This document shows positions 5,797 to 13,574 of a DNA stretch of 21,466 nt, piece by piece. The DNA lies in IMG/VR virus record IMGVR_UViG_3300018405_000071, positions 1 through 21,466 of that record, one strand, 5' to 3'. The notes beneath the pieces were generated by a model, which saw only the letters and a program-made list of their open reading frames with translations, made no database searches and was not told where the DNA came from. How positions within the stretch are numbered: position 1 is the first letter of the stretch; each line of letters begins with the position of its first letter. The stretch comes from a virus. The position numbers and the translations under genes were made by a program.

Positions 5797-6783
5797 ATGG
5801 GATTTAAAAAGGATTTTACAGTTAACATAACTAGGCTTACTACAGCAGTAGCACAACGAGGATTTGGGCTTATACTACTGCTAAGCAATGAAGCTAATAG
5901 TCCATACACGCTTTACAGTAATGACGATTTGGGAGATATTGGAACTACTTTCGGAGTAGGGTCAGAAACGTATATCATGGCACAGGCTTTACTATCACAA
6001 AGAGTTGAACAGATAGCAATAGCAGGTAAATTAACAGCTATACCTGGTGAACTTGTAACAGAGCTTAACAGCATTATAACAACTAATAACAACTTCTTTG
6101 GGCTTGTATGTACTGACACATCAGATGCAGCTATAGCAGCATTGTCAGCATGGACTGACACACAAGAAAAGGTATATGCGGTTACTAGCACTAATAAAAC
6201 TATCACAAACGCTTCAAACCAAACAGCAATAGCATATCATCCAACAGAATACATCATGGAAAAATCACTTGCTTATATGCTAGTGCAAGAGATAGGCGGA
6301 ACTGACTTAGACGGTAAAGCTATAAGCGGTATCACTTCAAGCCTTATCAACGCTACTGAGTACGCTACATTTAAAACTAATCATATCAACGTTGCAGTAG
6401 AGAAGTTTGGTAACGTAGTAATAGATGGCGGAGATATGGCAGGCGGAGAAAAGATTGACGTTATCTTAGGCGAATTCTGGATTAAAATCAGAATGGAAGA
6501 GGACCTTGCACAATTAAAACTTAATAGCCCTAAAATACCTTATACTAACGCAGGGGTAGCACTACTTGTTGACGTAGCTTCAAACAGATTGAAACTTGCA
6601 GCAAGACAAAATATAGTAGCAATCGACGATGCAGGTATTCCAGAATTTACAATCACTTATTTGCCTGTAGAGGAAGTTCCTGCTGCTGACAGAGCAAACC
6701 GTAAATATGATTATGTAAGATGGGAAGCTAGACTTGCAGGGGCTATAAGACAGGGCACTCTCACAGGATACCTTTCTATATAA
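5797..6783 (+). CDS. Contractile tail sheath protein (DUF3383-like)
   Basis: This 328-aa protein belongs by pattern to the DUF3383/sheath-like family. It has an N-terminal 'VNITRLTTAVAQRGFGLILLLS', a 'DIGTTFG..SETYIMAQALLSQ' segment, repeated alpha/beta stretches (AIAGKL) and a C-terminal 'YDYVRWEARLAGAIRQGTLTGYLSI' closing domain. Sheath subunits surround the tube and drive contraction. It is followed by the tube gene, so a myovirus is indicated. ATG 5797 follows AAAGGAGG. Confidence 0.85.
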   Translation: MGFKKDFTVNITRLTTAVAQRGFGLILLLSNEANSPYTLYSNDDLGDIGTTFGVGSETYIMAQALLSQRVEQIAIAGKLTAIPGELVTELNSIITTNNNFFGLVCTDTSDAAIAALSAWTDTQEKVYAVTSTNKTITNASNQTAIAYHPTEYIMEKSLAYMLVQEIGGTDLDGKAISGITSSLINATEYATFKTNHINVAVEKFGNVVIDGGDMAGGEKIDVILGEFWIKIRMEEDLAQLKLNSPKIPYTNAGVALLVDVASNRLKLAARQNIVAIDDAGIPEFTITYLPVEEVPAADRANRKYDYVRWEARLAGAIRQGTLTGYLSI

Positions 6784-6816
6784 ATTGTAAAAAACCCGAA
6801 AAGGAGGTTTGGAAAT

Positions 6817-7209
6817 ATGGCATTATATGACCAAAGTAAAGTTACCGTTGTGGTAGACGGTACTTATATAACAGGATTCGGAGAAGGTACTAAGGTATCA
6901 GCAGAACGTAACGAGGATAACATAGTCCCTTATGTTGGGGCAGATGGTACTGTTACAAATGCAGTATCAGCAGATGAAACAGGAACTATTACTATTCCAC
7001 TTGCAATTTCAAGTCCTTCAATAAGCTTTTTAAATGGACTTGCGAATCAGAAAAAACCGTTTTCAATTACGGTAACAGATTTCAATGAAAATGGTGTTAA
7101 CTGCTCAGCATCACAAGGCTATGTATCTAAGCCAATATTTCCAGAAAAGGGAAAAGAGGTAACAGTAGCAGAGTTCACTATTTTATGTGATGATTTAACA
7201 ATTCAATAG
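6817..7209 (+). CDS. Tail tube protein (DUF3277-like)
   Basis: This 130-aa, beta-rich protein has the pattern VTVVVDGTYITGFGEGTKVSAER, then VGADGTVTNAVSADETGTITIPL. It fits DUF3277-type tail tube proteins of phages with DUF3383 sheaths. It forms the inner tube through which DNA passes. ATG 6817 follows AAGGAGG. A UUCG-loop terminator begins at its stop codon. Confidence 0.85.
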   Translation: MALYDQSKVTVVVDGTYITGFGEGTKVSAERNEDNIVPYVGADGTVTNAVSADETGTITIPLAISSPSISFLNGLANQKKPFSITVTDFNENGVNCSASQGYVSKPIFPEKGKEVTVAEFTILCDDLTIQ

Positions 7210-7230
7210 GGAGCTTCGGCTCTCTTTTTT
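7209..7230 (+). terminator. UUCG-loop terminator after tube gene
   Basis: GGGAGC (7209-7214) pairs with GCTCTC (7219-7224) with one G-U pair, around a TTCG tetraloop, followed by six T (7225-7230). It starts on the last base of the tube stop codon. It likely limits transcription into the chaperone and tape measure genes, which are needed in few copies. Confidence 0.85.
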
Positions 7231-7250
7231 AAAATTAAGGAGGAATATAA

Positions 7251-7511
7251 ATGGCATTAGAACAGAAAAAAGTTAAAATAGACGGTAAAGAGTATACTTT
7301 CCAAAAGTTACCGATTAGAACATATTACGATTTCATGAACAAGCTAAAACGTGGAGAATTTGGTATAGTAGAGTCATACGATTATCTTTTAGAGCATGTT
7401 GTGGTAAACCCTAGATTAACACTTGAAGATTTTGAAACAGAAGGGGTAGCGCACTGCGAGAAGGTTATGACAGAAGCTAACAAATTTCTTACAGCCAAGT
7501 CCAAAATCTAG
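7251..7511 (+). CDS. Tail assembly chaperone, short form (G-like)
   Basis: This 86-aa protein lies between tube and tape measure genes, where tailed phages encode their tail assembly chaperone. Sequence features fit: N-terminal strands KVKIDGKEYTFQKL, a helical middle (YDFMNKLKRGEFGI) and DYLLEHVVVNPRLTLEDFE. In this family the short form coats the tape measure protein, and a frameshifted long form recruits tube subunits. ATG 7251 follows AAGGAGG. Confidence 0.8.
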   Translation: MALEQKKVKIDGKEYTFQKLPIRTYYDFMNKLKRGEFGIVESYDYLLEHVVVNPRLTLEDFETEGVAHCEKVMTEANKFLTAKSKI

Positions 7512-7680
7512 CTTTGAATACCAAGAAAAAGTGGATAATGAGTGGATATTTTGGAGGCCTATAGTCGAAAAGGTTATAAGCTATTCAGAGGCTTGTGAGA
7601 TGGATATAGACACTCTTATGGAAGTAAATCACGCTTTAAACAAATATATAAAACTCTCGAATACGAAGGGAGGTAAATAA
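7251..7680 (+). CDS. Tail assembly chaperone, frameshifted long form (GT-like)
   Basis: An open frame in +1 phase runs through the end of the short form to TAA 7678-7680. It has no credible start or ribosome site of its own. It encodes SSFEYQEKVDNEWIFWRPIV, then a helical tail ending NTKGGK. A shift near AAAATCTAG (7503-7511) would add 57 residues and give about 142 residues. At that site a lysine tRNA reading AAA (7503-7505) can slip by +1 onto AAA (7504-7506) just before the short-form stop; the same net phase change could come from a -2 shift as in phage Mu. The frame opens only after a TGA near 7469, so the shift must occur between there and 7511. The stop overlaps the tape measure start (TAATG). 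Confidence 0.75.
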
Positions 7681-9565
7681 TGCTTAGAGAATTAGGATTT
7701 AGACTAACTTTTGATAGTGAAATTAAAAAAATTAAAGATGCCAATACTGCATTTGATAAGATGGAGCAAGAAGCAAGGCAAGCAGGAAAAGGAGTTAGCG
7801 ACTTAGAGGGACAATCTAAGAAGCTAGGTGGCTCTCTTAGAGGTTTAAAAGGCTTAATGGCTGGAGTGTTTGCAGGGCTTAGTGTAAAAGCTGGATTTGA
7901 TTTCTTCGTACAAGGCAACGCAGAGATGGAGCAGTACAGAAACACGCTTAATATTGTCATGAAAGACACTGAGAAGGCAAATGAAGCACTAGCATGGGCG
8001 ACTAAGTTCGCAGCGAGTACCCCTTTTGAAGTCCCTGGAATAGTGGAAGCTACTACAAGATTGACAACTTACGGACTAGAAGCACAAAGCACATTGCCAA
8101 TAATCGGAGATATGGCTGCTACTATGGGTAAAGATATCATGCAGGCAGTAGAGGCAGTTGCAGACGCTGGACTAAAAATTTGGGCGTCTATAAATCGAGT
8201 AAAATCGGTGAAAGCTAAGTCAATATTGATATGCTAATACCGAGGTAAAGCACATTGTAATAGATGTGGCTCACCGTAGAGCGTAGAGGGTGAACCTGCA
8301 AAGCAGAATATAATCCCTCCAAGAGTGCTCGACAACGTTAATCGTTGAAAATGTACGCCGAGCTTATAGGAAACTATAAGAGCTAGAGGATAAAAAGCCA
8401 CTAGGATAACAAAATGCAGACAGGGGAATTAGAAAGACTTAAAGAGTTTGGAATCACTAAAAACATGCTTCAAGAACAAGCAGATGCAATGGGTATAATA
8501 TTCCAGAACAACAAAGGGCAGATAACAAGCTATGAGAACTTAAATACAGCATTATTTGCAATAATGGAAGATAGATACAAGGGCTCTATGGAGGCACAGA
8601 GTAAAACATTCAACGGCATGGTATCTAACGCTAAGGATATGATAGGAGCAATAGGCAGGACGGTTGGAGAACCTATTTTTAATGCTTTTAAAGACAGTTT
8701 GGAAAACATACTAGAATTAGGACAGAACTTACTTGATAGTGGGCAGATTGAAAAATGGGCTGAAAATGTAGCAAATGGTATAGAAAACCTTATAGGATTT
8801 GTTGAAACAGTTGGAAATGCATTTGATTGGATGAAAGAAAACATAGATGCACTTACACCAGTGGCAATATCTATAGGAGTAGCAATAGCAGCAGTAATCA
8901 CCCCAGCTATTATAGCGTGGACTACAGCAACAACAGCAGCAGCTATCGCACAATGGGCATTAATAGCTCCAATACTTGCAACAGTAGCTCCAATCATTGC
9001 AGTAGGTGCCGTAATAGGTGGATTGATATACGTTTGGAAAACCTATGGCGACTCAATTAAAACCTATGTATCCGAAGCATGGCACAACGTACAGACAACA
9101 TTTAACAACATGATTAGCTTTGTTAGTGGCATTAATTTATGGGAAATAGGAGCTAACATGATTAGAGGTTTAGTTGATGGTATGCTATCAATGTTAGACA
9201 GTGCGATGGAAACAGCTAAGAACATAGGCAGTGGGATAGCTAACACTTTAAAGAACTTTTTCCAGATTAATTCGCCATCAAAGCTGATGTTTTCATACGG
9301 TGGCTATATCGGGCAAGGCTTAGACTTAGGGATGCAGAGCGAAACTAACAATCTAAAGGCAACAGGGCAAGGCATGGCTAAAGTTACAGACGGAGAATTC
9401 ACTAGCACCACATCAAGCTCTAGCACGTCATATGCTCCTAGCATTAACATAACTGTTAAAGGTGGCAGTGGCGGAAGAGAAACAGCGCTCAGCATAAGAA
9501 AAGAAGTCGAAAAAGCTCTTGAGATACAAAATAAAAAGCTAATGCTTAGATTAGGAGGGGTATAG
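7680..9565 (+). CDS. Tape measure protein, interrupted by a group I intron
   Basis: Exon 1 is 7680-8168 (163 codons) and exon 2 is 8417-9565. Joined in frame they give 545 residues. The junction restores ADA|QTGELERLKEFGI, a conserved stretch of tape measure proteins. Exon 1 has an N-terminal coiled coil (NTAFDKMEQEARQAG) and the segment AGVFAGLSVKAGFDFF. Exon 2 has a long hydrophobic run (about residues 312-370 of the product) and a C-terminal FQINSPSKLMFSYGGYIG motif. The protein sets tail length; 545 residues would predict a tail of roughly 80 nm by the usual ratio of about 0.15 nm per residue. Without splicing, exon 1 reads into the intron and stops at 8237, so no functional tail ruler would form. 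The ATG overlaps the previous stop. Confidence 0.85.
8169..8416 (+). ncRNA. ORF-less group I self-splicing intron (248 nt) in tape measure gene
   Basis: The exon 1 end AGACGCT (8162-8168) pairs with GGCGTCT (8183-8189) to make a 7-bp P1, with the required U-G wobble at the 5' splice site. The bases just upstream, TTTG (8179-8182), can pair with the start of exon 2, CAGA (8417-8420), as P10. The intron ends in G (8416). Core stems: P3 TCGAG (8195-8199) with CTCGA (8328-8332); P4 TCGGT (8205-8209) with ACCGA (8239-8243); P8 CAACG (8333-8337) with CGTTG (8343-8347); P9 CTTATAG (8363-8369) with CTATAAG (8374-8380) around a GAAA loop. AAAATGTACGCC (8348-8359) resembles the S element before P9. P6 and P7 pairings are less certain and alternative stems exist. 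No endonuclease is encoded. Confidence 0.9.
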
Positions 9566-10102
9566 ATGAAATTAGGAGATGTTGAAATACTTGTAATATC
9601 AGAAACACCCTCTTTTTCTAATGATGTAACAGAGAAACCCGTCGAAGGTGGAACAATAGTTGATAACGTAAAGCAAAATAGCACAATCTTAAATATCAAC
9701 GGAGCAGTAACAGGTGATGACGCATTTCAGAAATTGCAACAGCTAAGGAAGCATTCAAAGGCTGGAACACTGTTAAAATACACAGGTAGAAACATTTTTA
9801 CAAATGTAGTCATAGAAAAGTTTGATACTGCACACACTGTTAATATTAGAAACGGTTTTGAGTTTACAATTACATTAAAAGAAATTAGAATTGCAACAGC
9901 TCAAATAGTAGAAATAAAAAAGCCAGACCCAGCAAGTAACAAAAATCCTAAAAGTGTACAAACTCAAACTAAGAAGGTTACTAATCAAGGTAGGCAAGTA
10001 CCAAAACCAAAGCCTGCTGATAATGCTCGAACTGTGCAAGTCGCAGGAAAATACGTTGGTGGTAGGTTTGTAAGTGGGACAGCTGGAGGTGCTACAATAT
10101 GA
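9566..10102 (+). CDS. Dit-like baseplate/tail protein
   Basis: This 178-aa protein has an N-terminal domain (about residues 1-110) with the pattern VEILVISETPSFSNDVTEKPVEGG, then NINGAVTGDDAFQKLQQL and FEFTITLKEIRI. This is the Dit-like N-terminal domain of Firmicutes contractile phage baseplates. The C-terminal part is low-complexity, basic and Pro/Lys/Gln-rich, with a final Gly-rich GKYVGGRFVSGTAGG. It follows the tape measure gene directly (start ATG 9566 after AGGAGGGG), the usual place. Its stop overlaps the next gene. Confidence 0.75.
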   Translation: MKLGDVEILVISETPSFSNDVTEKPVEGGTIVDNVKQNSTILNINGAVTGDDAFQKLQQLRKHSKAGTLLKYTGRNIFTNVVIEKFDTAHTVNIRNGFEFTITLKEIRIATAQIVEIKKPDPASNKNPKSVQTQTKKVTNQGRQVPKPKPADNARTVQVAGKYVGGRFVSGTAGGATI

Positions 10103-10416
10103 CAATTATTGATATTAATAAAGACCTTTGTCCGTACAAATTCGACATGCAGCTAGATGGCGCTACTTACACTATGGAAGTAAGATATAACGCTGAATAT
10201 GATTTTTTTACCATTGATTTAAGTATAGGCGAAACTGTTATATTAACAGGCGAAAAGATACTGTATGGTAGGGAATTATTCTCGGCTTTTCCACATTTGC
10301 AATGTCCTAGAGGTATATTACCTATAGATATTGCAGACGAGCAGACTAGGGCAGGATATGACGAGCTAGGGGCAACAGTATTTTTGTATCTGGTAGGTGA
10401 TTTGGATGCTTTATAA
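10099..10416 (+). CDS. Baseplate plug protein (Pam3 gp18-like)
   Basis: This 105-aa protein has the pattern YKFDMQLDGATYTMEVRYNAEYDFFTIDL, then GEKILYGRELFS, and a C-terminal TVFLYLVGD. I associate it with the plug proteins of small contractile-tail baseplates (DUF6983 type). It fills the hub channel between tube and spike. It overlaps its upstream neighbour by 4 nt and the hub gene by 11 nt. Confidence 0.7.
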   Translation: MTIIDINKDLCPYKFDMQLDGATYTMEVRYNAEYDFFTIDLSIGETVILTGEKILYGRELFSAFPHLQCPRGILPIDIADEQTRAGYDELGATVFLYLVGDLDAL

Positions 10417-11182
10417 CCGAGTTACTAAATTAATCATAGGCTCTAAGGAGTATGATGGCAGGCAGATTGATATTGACTTTACGGTTGAATTCGACAATAA
10501 CCCAGAACCAAATATCCACGAAATAAGCATATGGAACACTACTGAGGACACCAAGGCACTAATAAAAAAAGGTGTCCCAGTAATCCTTAATGCAGGATAT
10601 GGCCATGACATAGGCTCTATAGTTGTTGGTACCGTTGGAGACTTTGAAGTCAACAGATATGATACGGATAATGAATTAAAACTACTTGTAGGAGATGGAA
10701 TAGAATCTTGGTTAAATGCTACCGTTGTAAAAAGTTATGTAGCAAATATAACATCCCAGGCAGTAGTTAATGACCTGCTTGGTATGTTTGGTCTTGAGGT
10801 TGGCAAACTAGCCTTAAAATCGAATATAACGTATGCCAACGGCATATCCTTCAATACTAGCCTTAATCAAGCTCTAAAACGCATAGCATCAGATACTAAA
10901 AGCAAGTTTTATATTAAAAATGGTGTAGCTTTTATGGTATCAGAGGATTTTAATGTTAGTACAGGTTTTTTACTCAACGCAGATACAGGGCTTATAGGAA
11001 CACCAGAGAAAATTCAGATAGATAAAAAAATAGGCTGGAAAATACGCTGCTTATTAAATCATAGGCTAAGCACAGATTCATTACTTCAAGTACAATCCAG
11101 GAGCTTAAACGGTAATGTAAAGGTAGTTAAGGGCAAGCACACAAGCGATTTCATAAGTGAGTTGGAGGTGTTGGAGATATAA
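10406..11182 (+). CDS. Baseplate hub protein (gpD/gp27-like)
   Basis: This protein is about 258 aa. ATG 10406 is preferred because TAGGTGA (10394-10400) is 5 nt upstream, whereas the in-frame GTG 10397 would overlap that site. It shows the hub pattern: an N-terminal barrel (IDIDFTVEFDNNPEPNIHEI, then GVPVILNAGYG), the helix ITSQAVVNDLLGMFGL and TSLNQALKRIASDTKSKFYI. A C-terminal barrel follows with IGWKIRCLLNHRL, then DFISELEVLEI. The hub caps the tail tube and holds the spike. Its stop overlaps the next start (TAATG). Confidence 0.8.
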   Translation: MLYNRVTKLIIGSKEYDGRQIDIDFTVEFDNNPEPNIHEISIWNTTEDTKALIKKGVPVILNAGYGHDIGSIVVGTVGDFEVNRYDTDNELKLLVGDGIESWLNATVVKSYVANITSQAVVNDLLGMFGLEVGKLALKSNITYANGISFNTSLNQALKRIASDTKSKFYIKNGVAFMVSEDFNVSTGFLLNADTGLIGTPEKIQIDKKIGWKIRCLLNHRLSTDSLLQVQSRSLNGNVKVVKGKHTSDFISELEVLEI

Positions 11183-11445
11183 TGCAAGATATATTGATAC
11201 AAAAGATAGTACAAAGTGAAGTATCAAACATTGAAACTGCTAAGCTTTGCACTTTGAATAGCGTGCAAGGAACAAAAGTATCTGTAACACCACAAGGCAC
11301 TAAGAACGGACGTCCGTATACTCTAATTGAGGGTATAAGGACTTTTGAAGGAACTGATTACTCAAGCAAGGTTGGAAGTACTGTACTAGTAGTATTTATA
11401 GACAAGGACCTATCAACAGGAGTACTGATTGGGGTGATAGCATGA
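11182..11445 (+). CDS. Small OB-fold baseplate spike-type protein
   Basis: This 87-aa protein has a short N-terminal helix and then beta-strands typical of an OB fold: TLNSVQGTKVSVTPQ, RTFEGTDYSSKVGSTVLVVF, STGVLIGVIA. Between hub and gp25-like genes this is the position of the gpV/gp5-type spike or its minimal OB-fold form. No long beta-helix needle or metal-binding tip is present, so it is shorter than classical spikes. Function is inferred from position and fold pattern. Confidence 0.6.
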   Translation: MQDILIQKIVQSEVSNIETAKLCTLNSVQGTKVSVTPQGTKNGRPYTLIEGIRTFEGTDYSSKVGSTVLVVFIDKDLSTGVLIGVIA

Positions 11446-11789
11446 CTTTTAAAATTGTTAACGATGATATAGTTATAGATGGAAGTGGGAACATTGAGCT
11501 TATAGATGGAAAAGACGAGATAGTGCAGAACATTGAGAGGTGCTTGACAACTAATCTAGGCGAGTTTTTCCTAAAACCATCTCATGGGCTAGATTACAGC
11601 GTTATTAAGAAAAAAGGCTATTCTATAGACGAGATTAAGGGAGCTATAACAGAGGCAATACTACAAGAACCTGCTGTAACGTCCGTAGATACTGTTACTA
11701 TTGAGGTAGACGATGCTAATCGTAGCGTAGCGATACACTTTACAGCAACAGCAGATTCTGAGATAATAACAGGAGAGGTGGTGATATAG
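11442..11789 (+). CDS. Baseplate wedge protein (gp25/gpW, DUF2634-like)
   Basis: This 115-aa protein has the gp25 pattern: GNIELIDGKDEIVQNIERCLTTNLGEFFLKPSHGLDY, then IKGAITEAILQEPAV and a C-terminal VAIHFTATADSEIITGEVVI. Residues L-x-T-x-x-G-E-F/E-x-x-x-P mark the conserved core of these proteins, which join sheath to baseplate wedges. It overlaps the spike gene by 4 nt, and its stop shares a base with the GTG start of the J-like gene. Confidence 0.85.
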   Translation: MTFKIVNDDIVIDGSGNIELIDGKDEIVQNIERCLTTNLGEFFLKPSHGLDYSVIKKKGYSIDEIKGAITEAILQEPAVTSVDTVTIEVDDANRSVAIHFTATADSEIITGEVVI

Positions 11790-12946
11790 TGTTAGATGCT
11801 AACGGATTTAAAAGAAAGCAGTATTCTGAGATAGTCGAGGATATGCAGACTAGAGCTAGGAACTTGTTTGGTGAGAATATTAACCTTACTGATAGAAGTC
11901 CTCTAGGTATTTTTATCCAAGTACTATCTTGGTCTATCGCAGTACTTTGGCAAGTAGCCGAAAAGGTTTATTTTTCTAGCTTTGTTGATACATCTGAGGG
12001 TAATAGTTTAGATTATGCAGTAAGAAAAGGCGGAGTTACAAGGCGTGGAGCTGAAAAGGCTACTGCTACACAGAGATTCACAGGAGATGCAGGAACTATT
12101 ATTCCAACTGGGTTTTTAATAGGTACAGAAACAGAGATACTATATGAAACGTTACAGAGTGGCGAAATAATAGGAAGCTTTGTTGATTTGCCTATACGTG
12201 CTTTAGTTGGTGGAACTCAAAGTAATATACCTGCTGGAAATATTAATCAGATTATAAATCCTTTGGCAGGGCTATCAAGTGCAGTGAATACAACAGATGC
12301 AGAGGGTGGGCGAAATGTTGAAACCGATGCAGAGCTTAGAACTAGATATTTTTTGAGTTTTGCAGCTGCTGGAGCAAGCACAATTGACGCCTTGATTGCT
12401 GCACTACTAAGAACTACAGGGGTAAGAGGTGCAAATATTGAGGAAGTCAAGAATGTTAATAATGACGTGATTGGATTTAGGGCTATTGTGCTTGGGGGAC
12501 TTGCTAATGATGTTGCACAGACAATACTTAATTATAAAGCATGGGGTGTAAAGACTTTTGGAAGCGAATCGGGTACTGCAACAGCGGATAATGGTCAATC
12601 TTATTTAATGAATTTTGATTATGCTAGCGAAATACCTGTTTACGCAAATATAAATATAACAACAAGCGGAGCGTTCCCTGTTAACGGTCAAGATTTAATC
12701 AAGGATAAAATAGTGCAATACGTAGGAGGCACAGATACGCAAGGCAATTTATTGAATGGATTAAGCATGGGGCAAAATGTTATATATGCCAAGCTTATAG
12801 ATGTAATATTTAACGTTCCTGGGGTAGTTGATGTTGATTTAGAGATATCGAGCGACAATATAACTTTTGTTAAGCAAAACAGAATAATAGCATTTGATGA
12901 AGTAGCACAGACAGACGATTTAAAGTTGGTGATTAACATTGTCTAA
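11789..12946 (+). CDS. Baseplate J-like wedge protein
   Basis: This 385-aa protein has J-like features: 'EIVEDMQTRARNLFGENINLTDRSPLG', 'EKVYFSSFVDTSEGNSLDYAVRKGGVTRRGAEKATATQRFTG', 'TDAEGGRNVETDAELRTRYF' and a C-terminal 'VDVDLEISSDNITF'. These match the P2 gpJ / T4 gp6 wedge family that forms the outer baseplate ring. The length is normal. The start is GTG 11789 (TAGTG overlap with the gp25-like gene) and the end overlaps the next gene by 8 nt. Confidence 0.9.
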   Translation: MLDANGFKRKQYSEIVEDMQTRARNLFGENINLTDRSPLGIFIQVLSWSIAVLWQVAEKVYFSSFVDTSEGNSLDYAVRKGGVTRRGAEKATATQRFTGDAGTIIPTGFLIGTETEILYETLQSGEIIGSFVDLPIRALVGGTQSNIPAGNINQIINPLAGLSSAVNTTDAEGGRNVETDAELRTRYFLSFAAAGASTIDALIAALLRTTGVRGANIEEVKNVNNDVIGFRAIVLGGLANDVAQTILNYKAWGVKTFGSESGTATADNGQSYLMNFDYASEIPVYANINITTSGAFPVNGQDLIKDKIVQYVGGTDTQGNLLNGLSMGQNVIYAKLIDVIFNVPGVVDVDLEISSDNITFVKQNRIIAFDEVAQTDDLKLVINIV

Positions 12947-13559
12947 TATACTAGAAGATATTAAAAAAAGGCTAACACAGAACTACAAAAGTACTAACAT
13001 ATTTAAGCTTATGCAGATTGTTAGTGAAGAACTAGACGACATACAGATAATGTATAGGAGAATAGAAGATTGGCAGGACTTAGAACAAGCCGAAGGAGTA
13101 GCACTTGACAATATAGGGCAGGACTTAATGCAATTTAGAGGTGAGGTAAGCGACGATATATACAGAGTGTTAATAGCTTCCAGAATTGCAAGGAATAAGG
13201 CTACAGGAACATACAATAATATGATTGAGGTTTTATCTTTAGCATTAAACGTAGACCCTAGCGAAATTGTTATTGAAGAAGGCATTGCGGGTGAGCCTCA
13301 GACTATAACGCTTATACAAATACCACTTACTACACTTGCAGAAATCGGAATGACTATAGGGCAATTAGGAAGAATAGTAGCAAGATTAACAGCAGCAGGA
13401 ATAGGAGTCAAGTTTGTTGAGTTTTTTGGAACTTTTGAGTATGTAGGAGATTCTTTAGGATTTGATTTAGATACAGGTTATGCAGATGAAAACATGGTTA
13501 ATGGGGGAACTTTAGGGGATTTATACCAGCCCGATAATGACCCTAATTTCCCAATATAG
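12939..13559 (+). CDS. Tail protein I-like / DUF2612-type baseplate protein
   Basis: This 206-aa protein follows gpJ-like, the standard gpJ-gpI order. It has the wedge pattern LEQAEGVALDNIGQDL, RGEVSDDIYRVLIASRIARNKATGTYNNMIEVL and a beta C-terminus with DSLGFDLDTGYAD. The family links the wedge to the fibre. It starts at TTG 12939 inside the end of the previous gene, so its translation is coupled. Confidence 0.8.
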   Translation: MSNILEDIKKRLTQNYKSTNIFKLMQIVSEELDDIQIMYRRIEDWQDLEQAEGVALDNIGQDLMQFRGEVSDDIYRVLIASRIARNKATGTYNNMIEVLSLALNVDPSEIVIEEGIAGEPQTITLIQIPLTTLAEIGMTIGQLGRIVARLTAAGIGVKFVEFFGTFEYVGDSLGFDLDTGYADENMVNGGTLGDLYQPDNDPNFPI

Positions 13560-13574
13560 AAAGGAAGTGGATAT

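Noticed and set aside
7512-7679. Independent gene between chaperone and tape measure
   Set aside because: No start codon with a ribosome site is available in that frame, and the arrangement is the standard chaperone frameshift position.
8169-8416. Frameshift or decay of the tape measure gene
   Set aside because: The gap keeps phase, and P1, P10, the terminal G and the core stems fit a group I intron, which mutation decay would not create.
8530-8997. Long minus-strand frames opposite the tape measure and other late genes
   Set aside because: They are shadows of strongly coding plus-strand genes with no ribosome sites or family features.
10397-10405. GTG 10397 as start of the hub gene
   Set aside because: The Shine-Dalgarno-like TAGGTGA overlaps that codon; ATG 10406 lies 5 nt after it.
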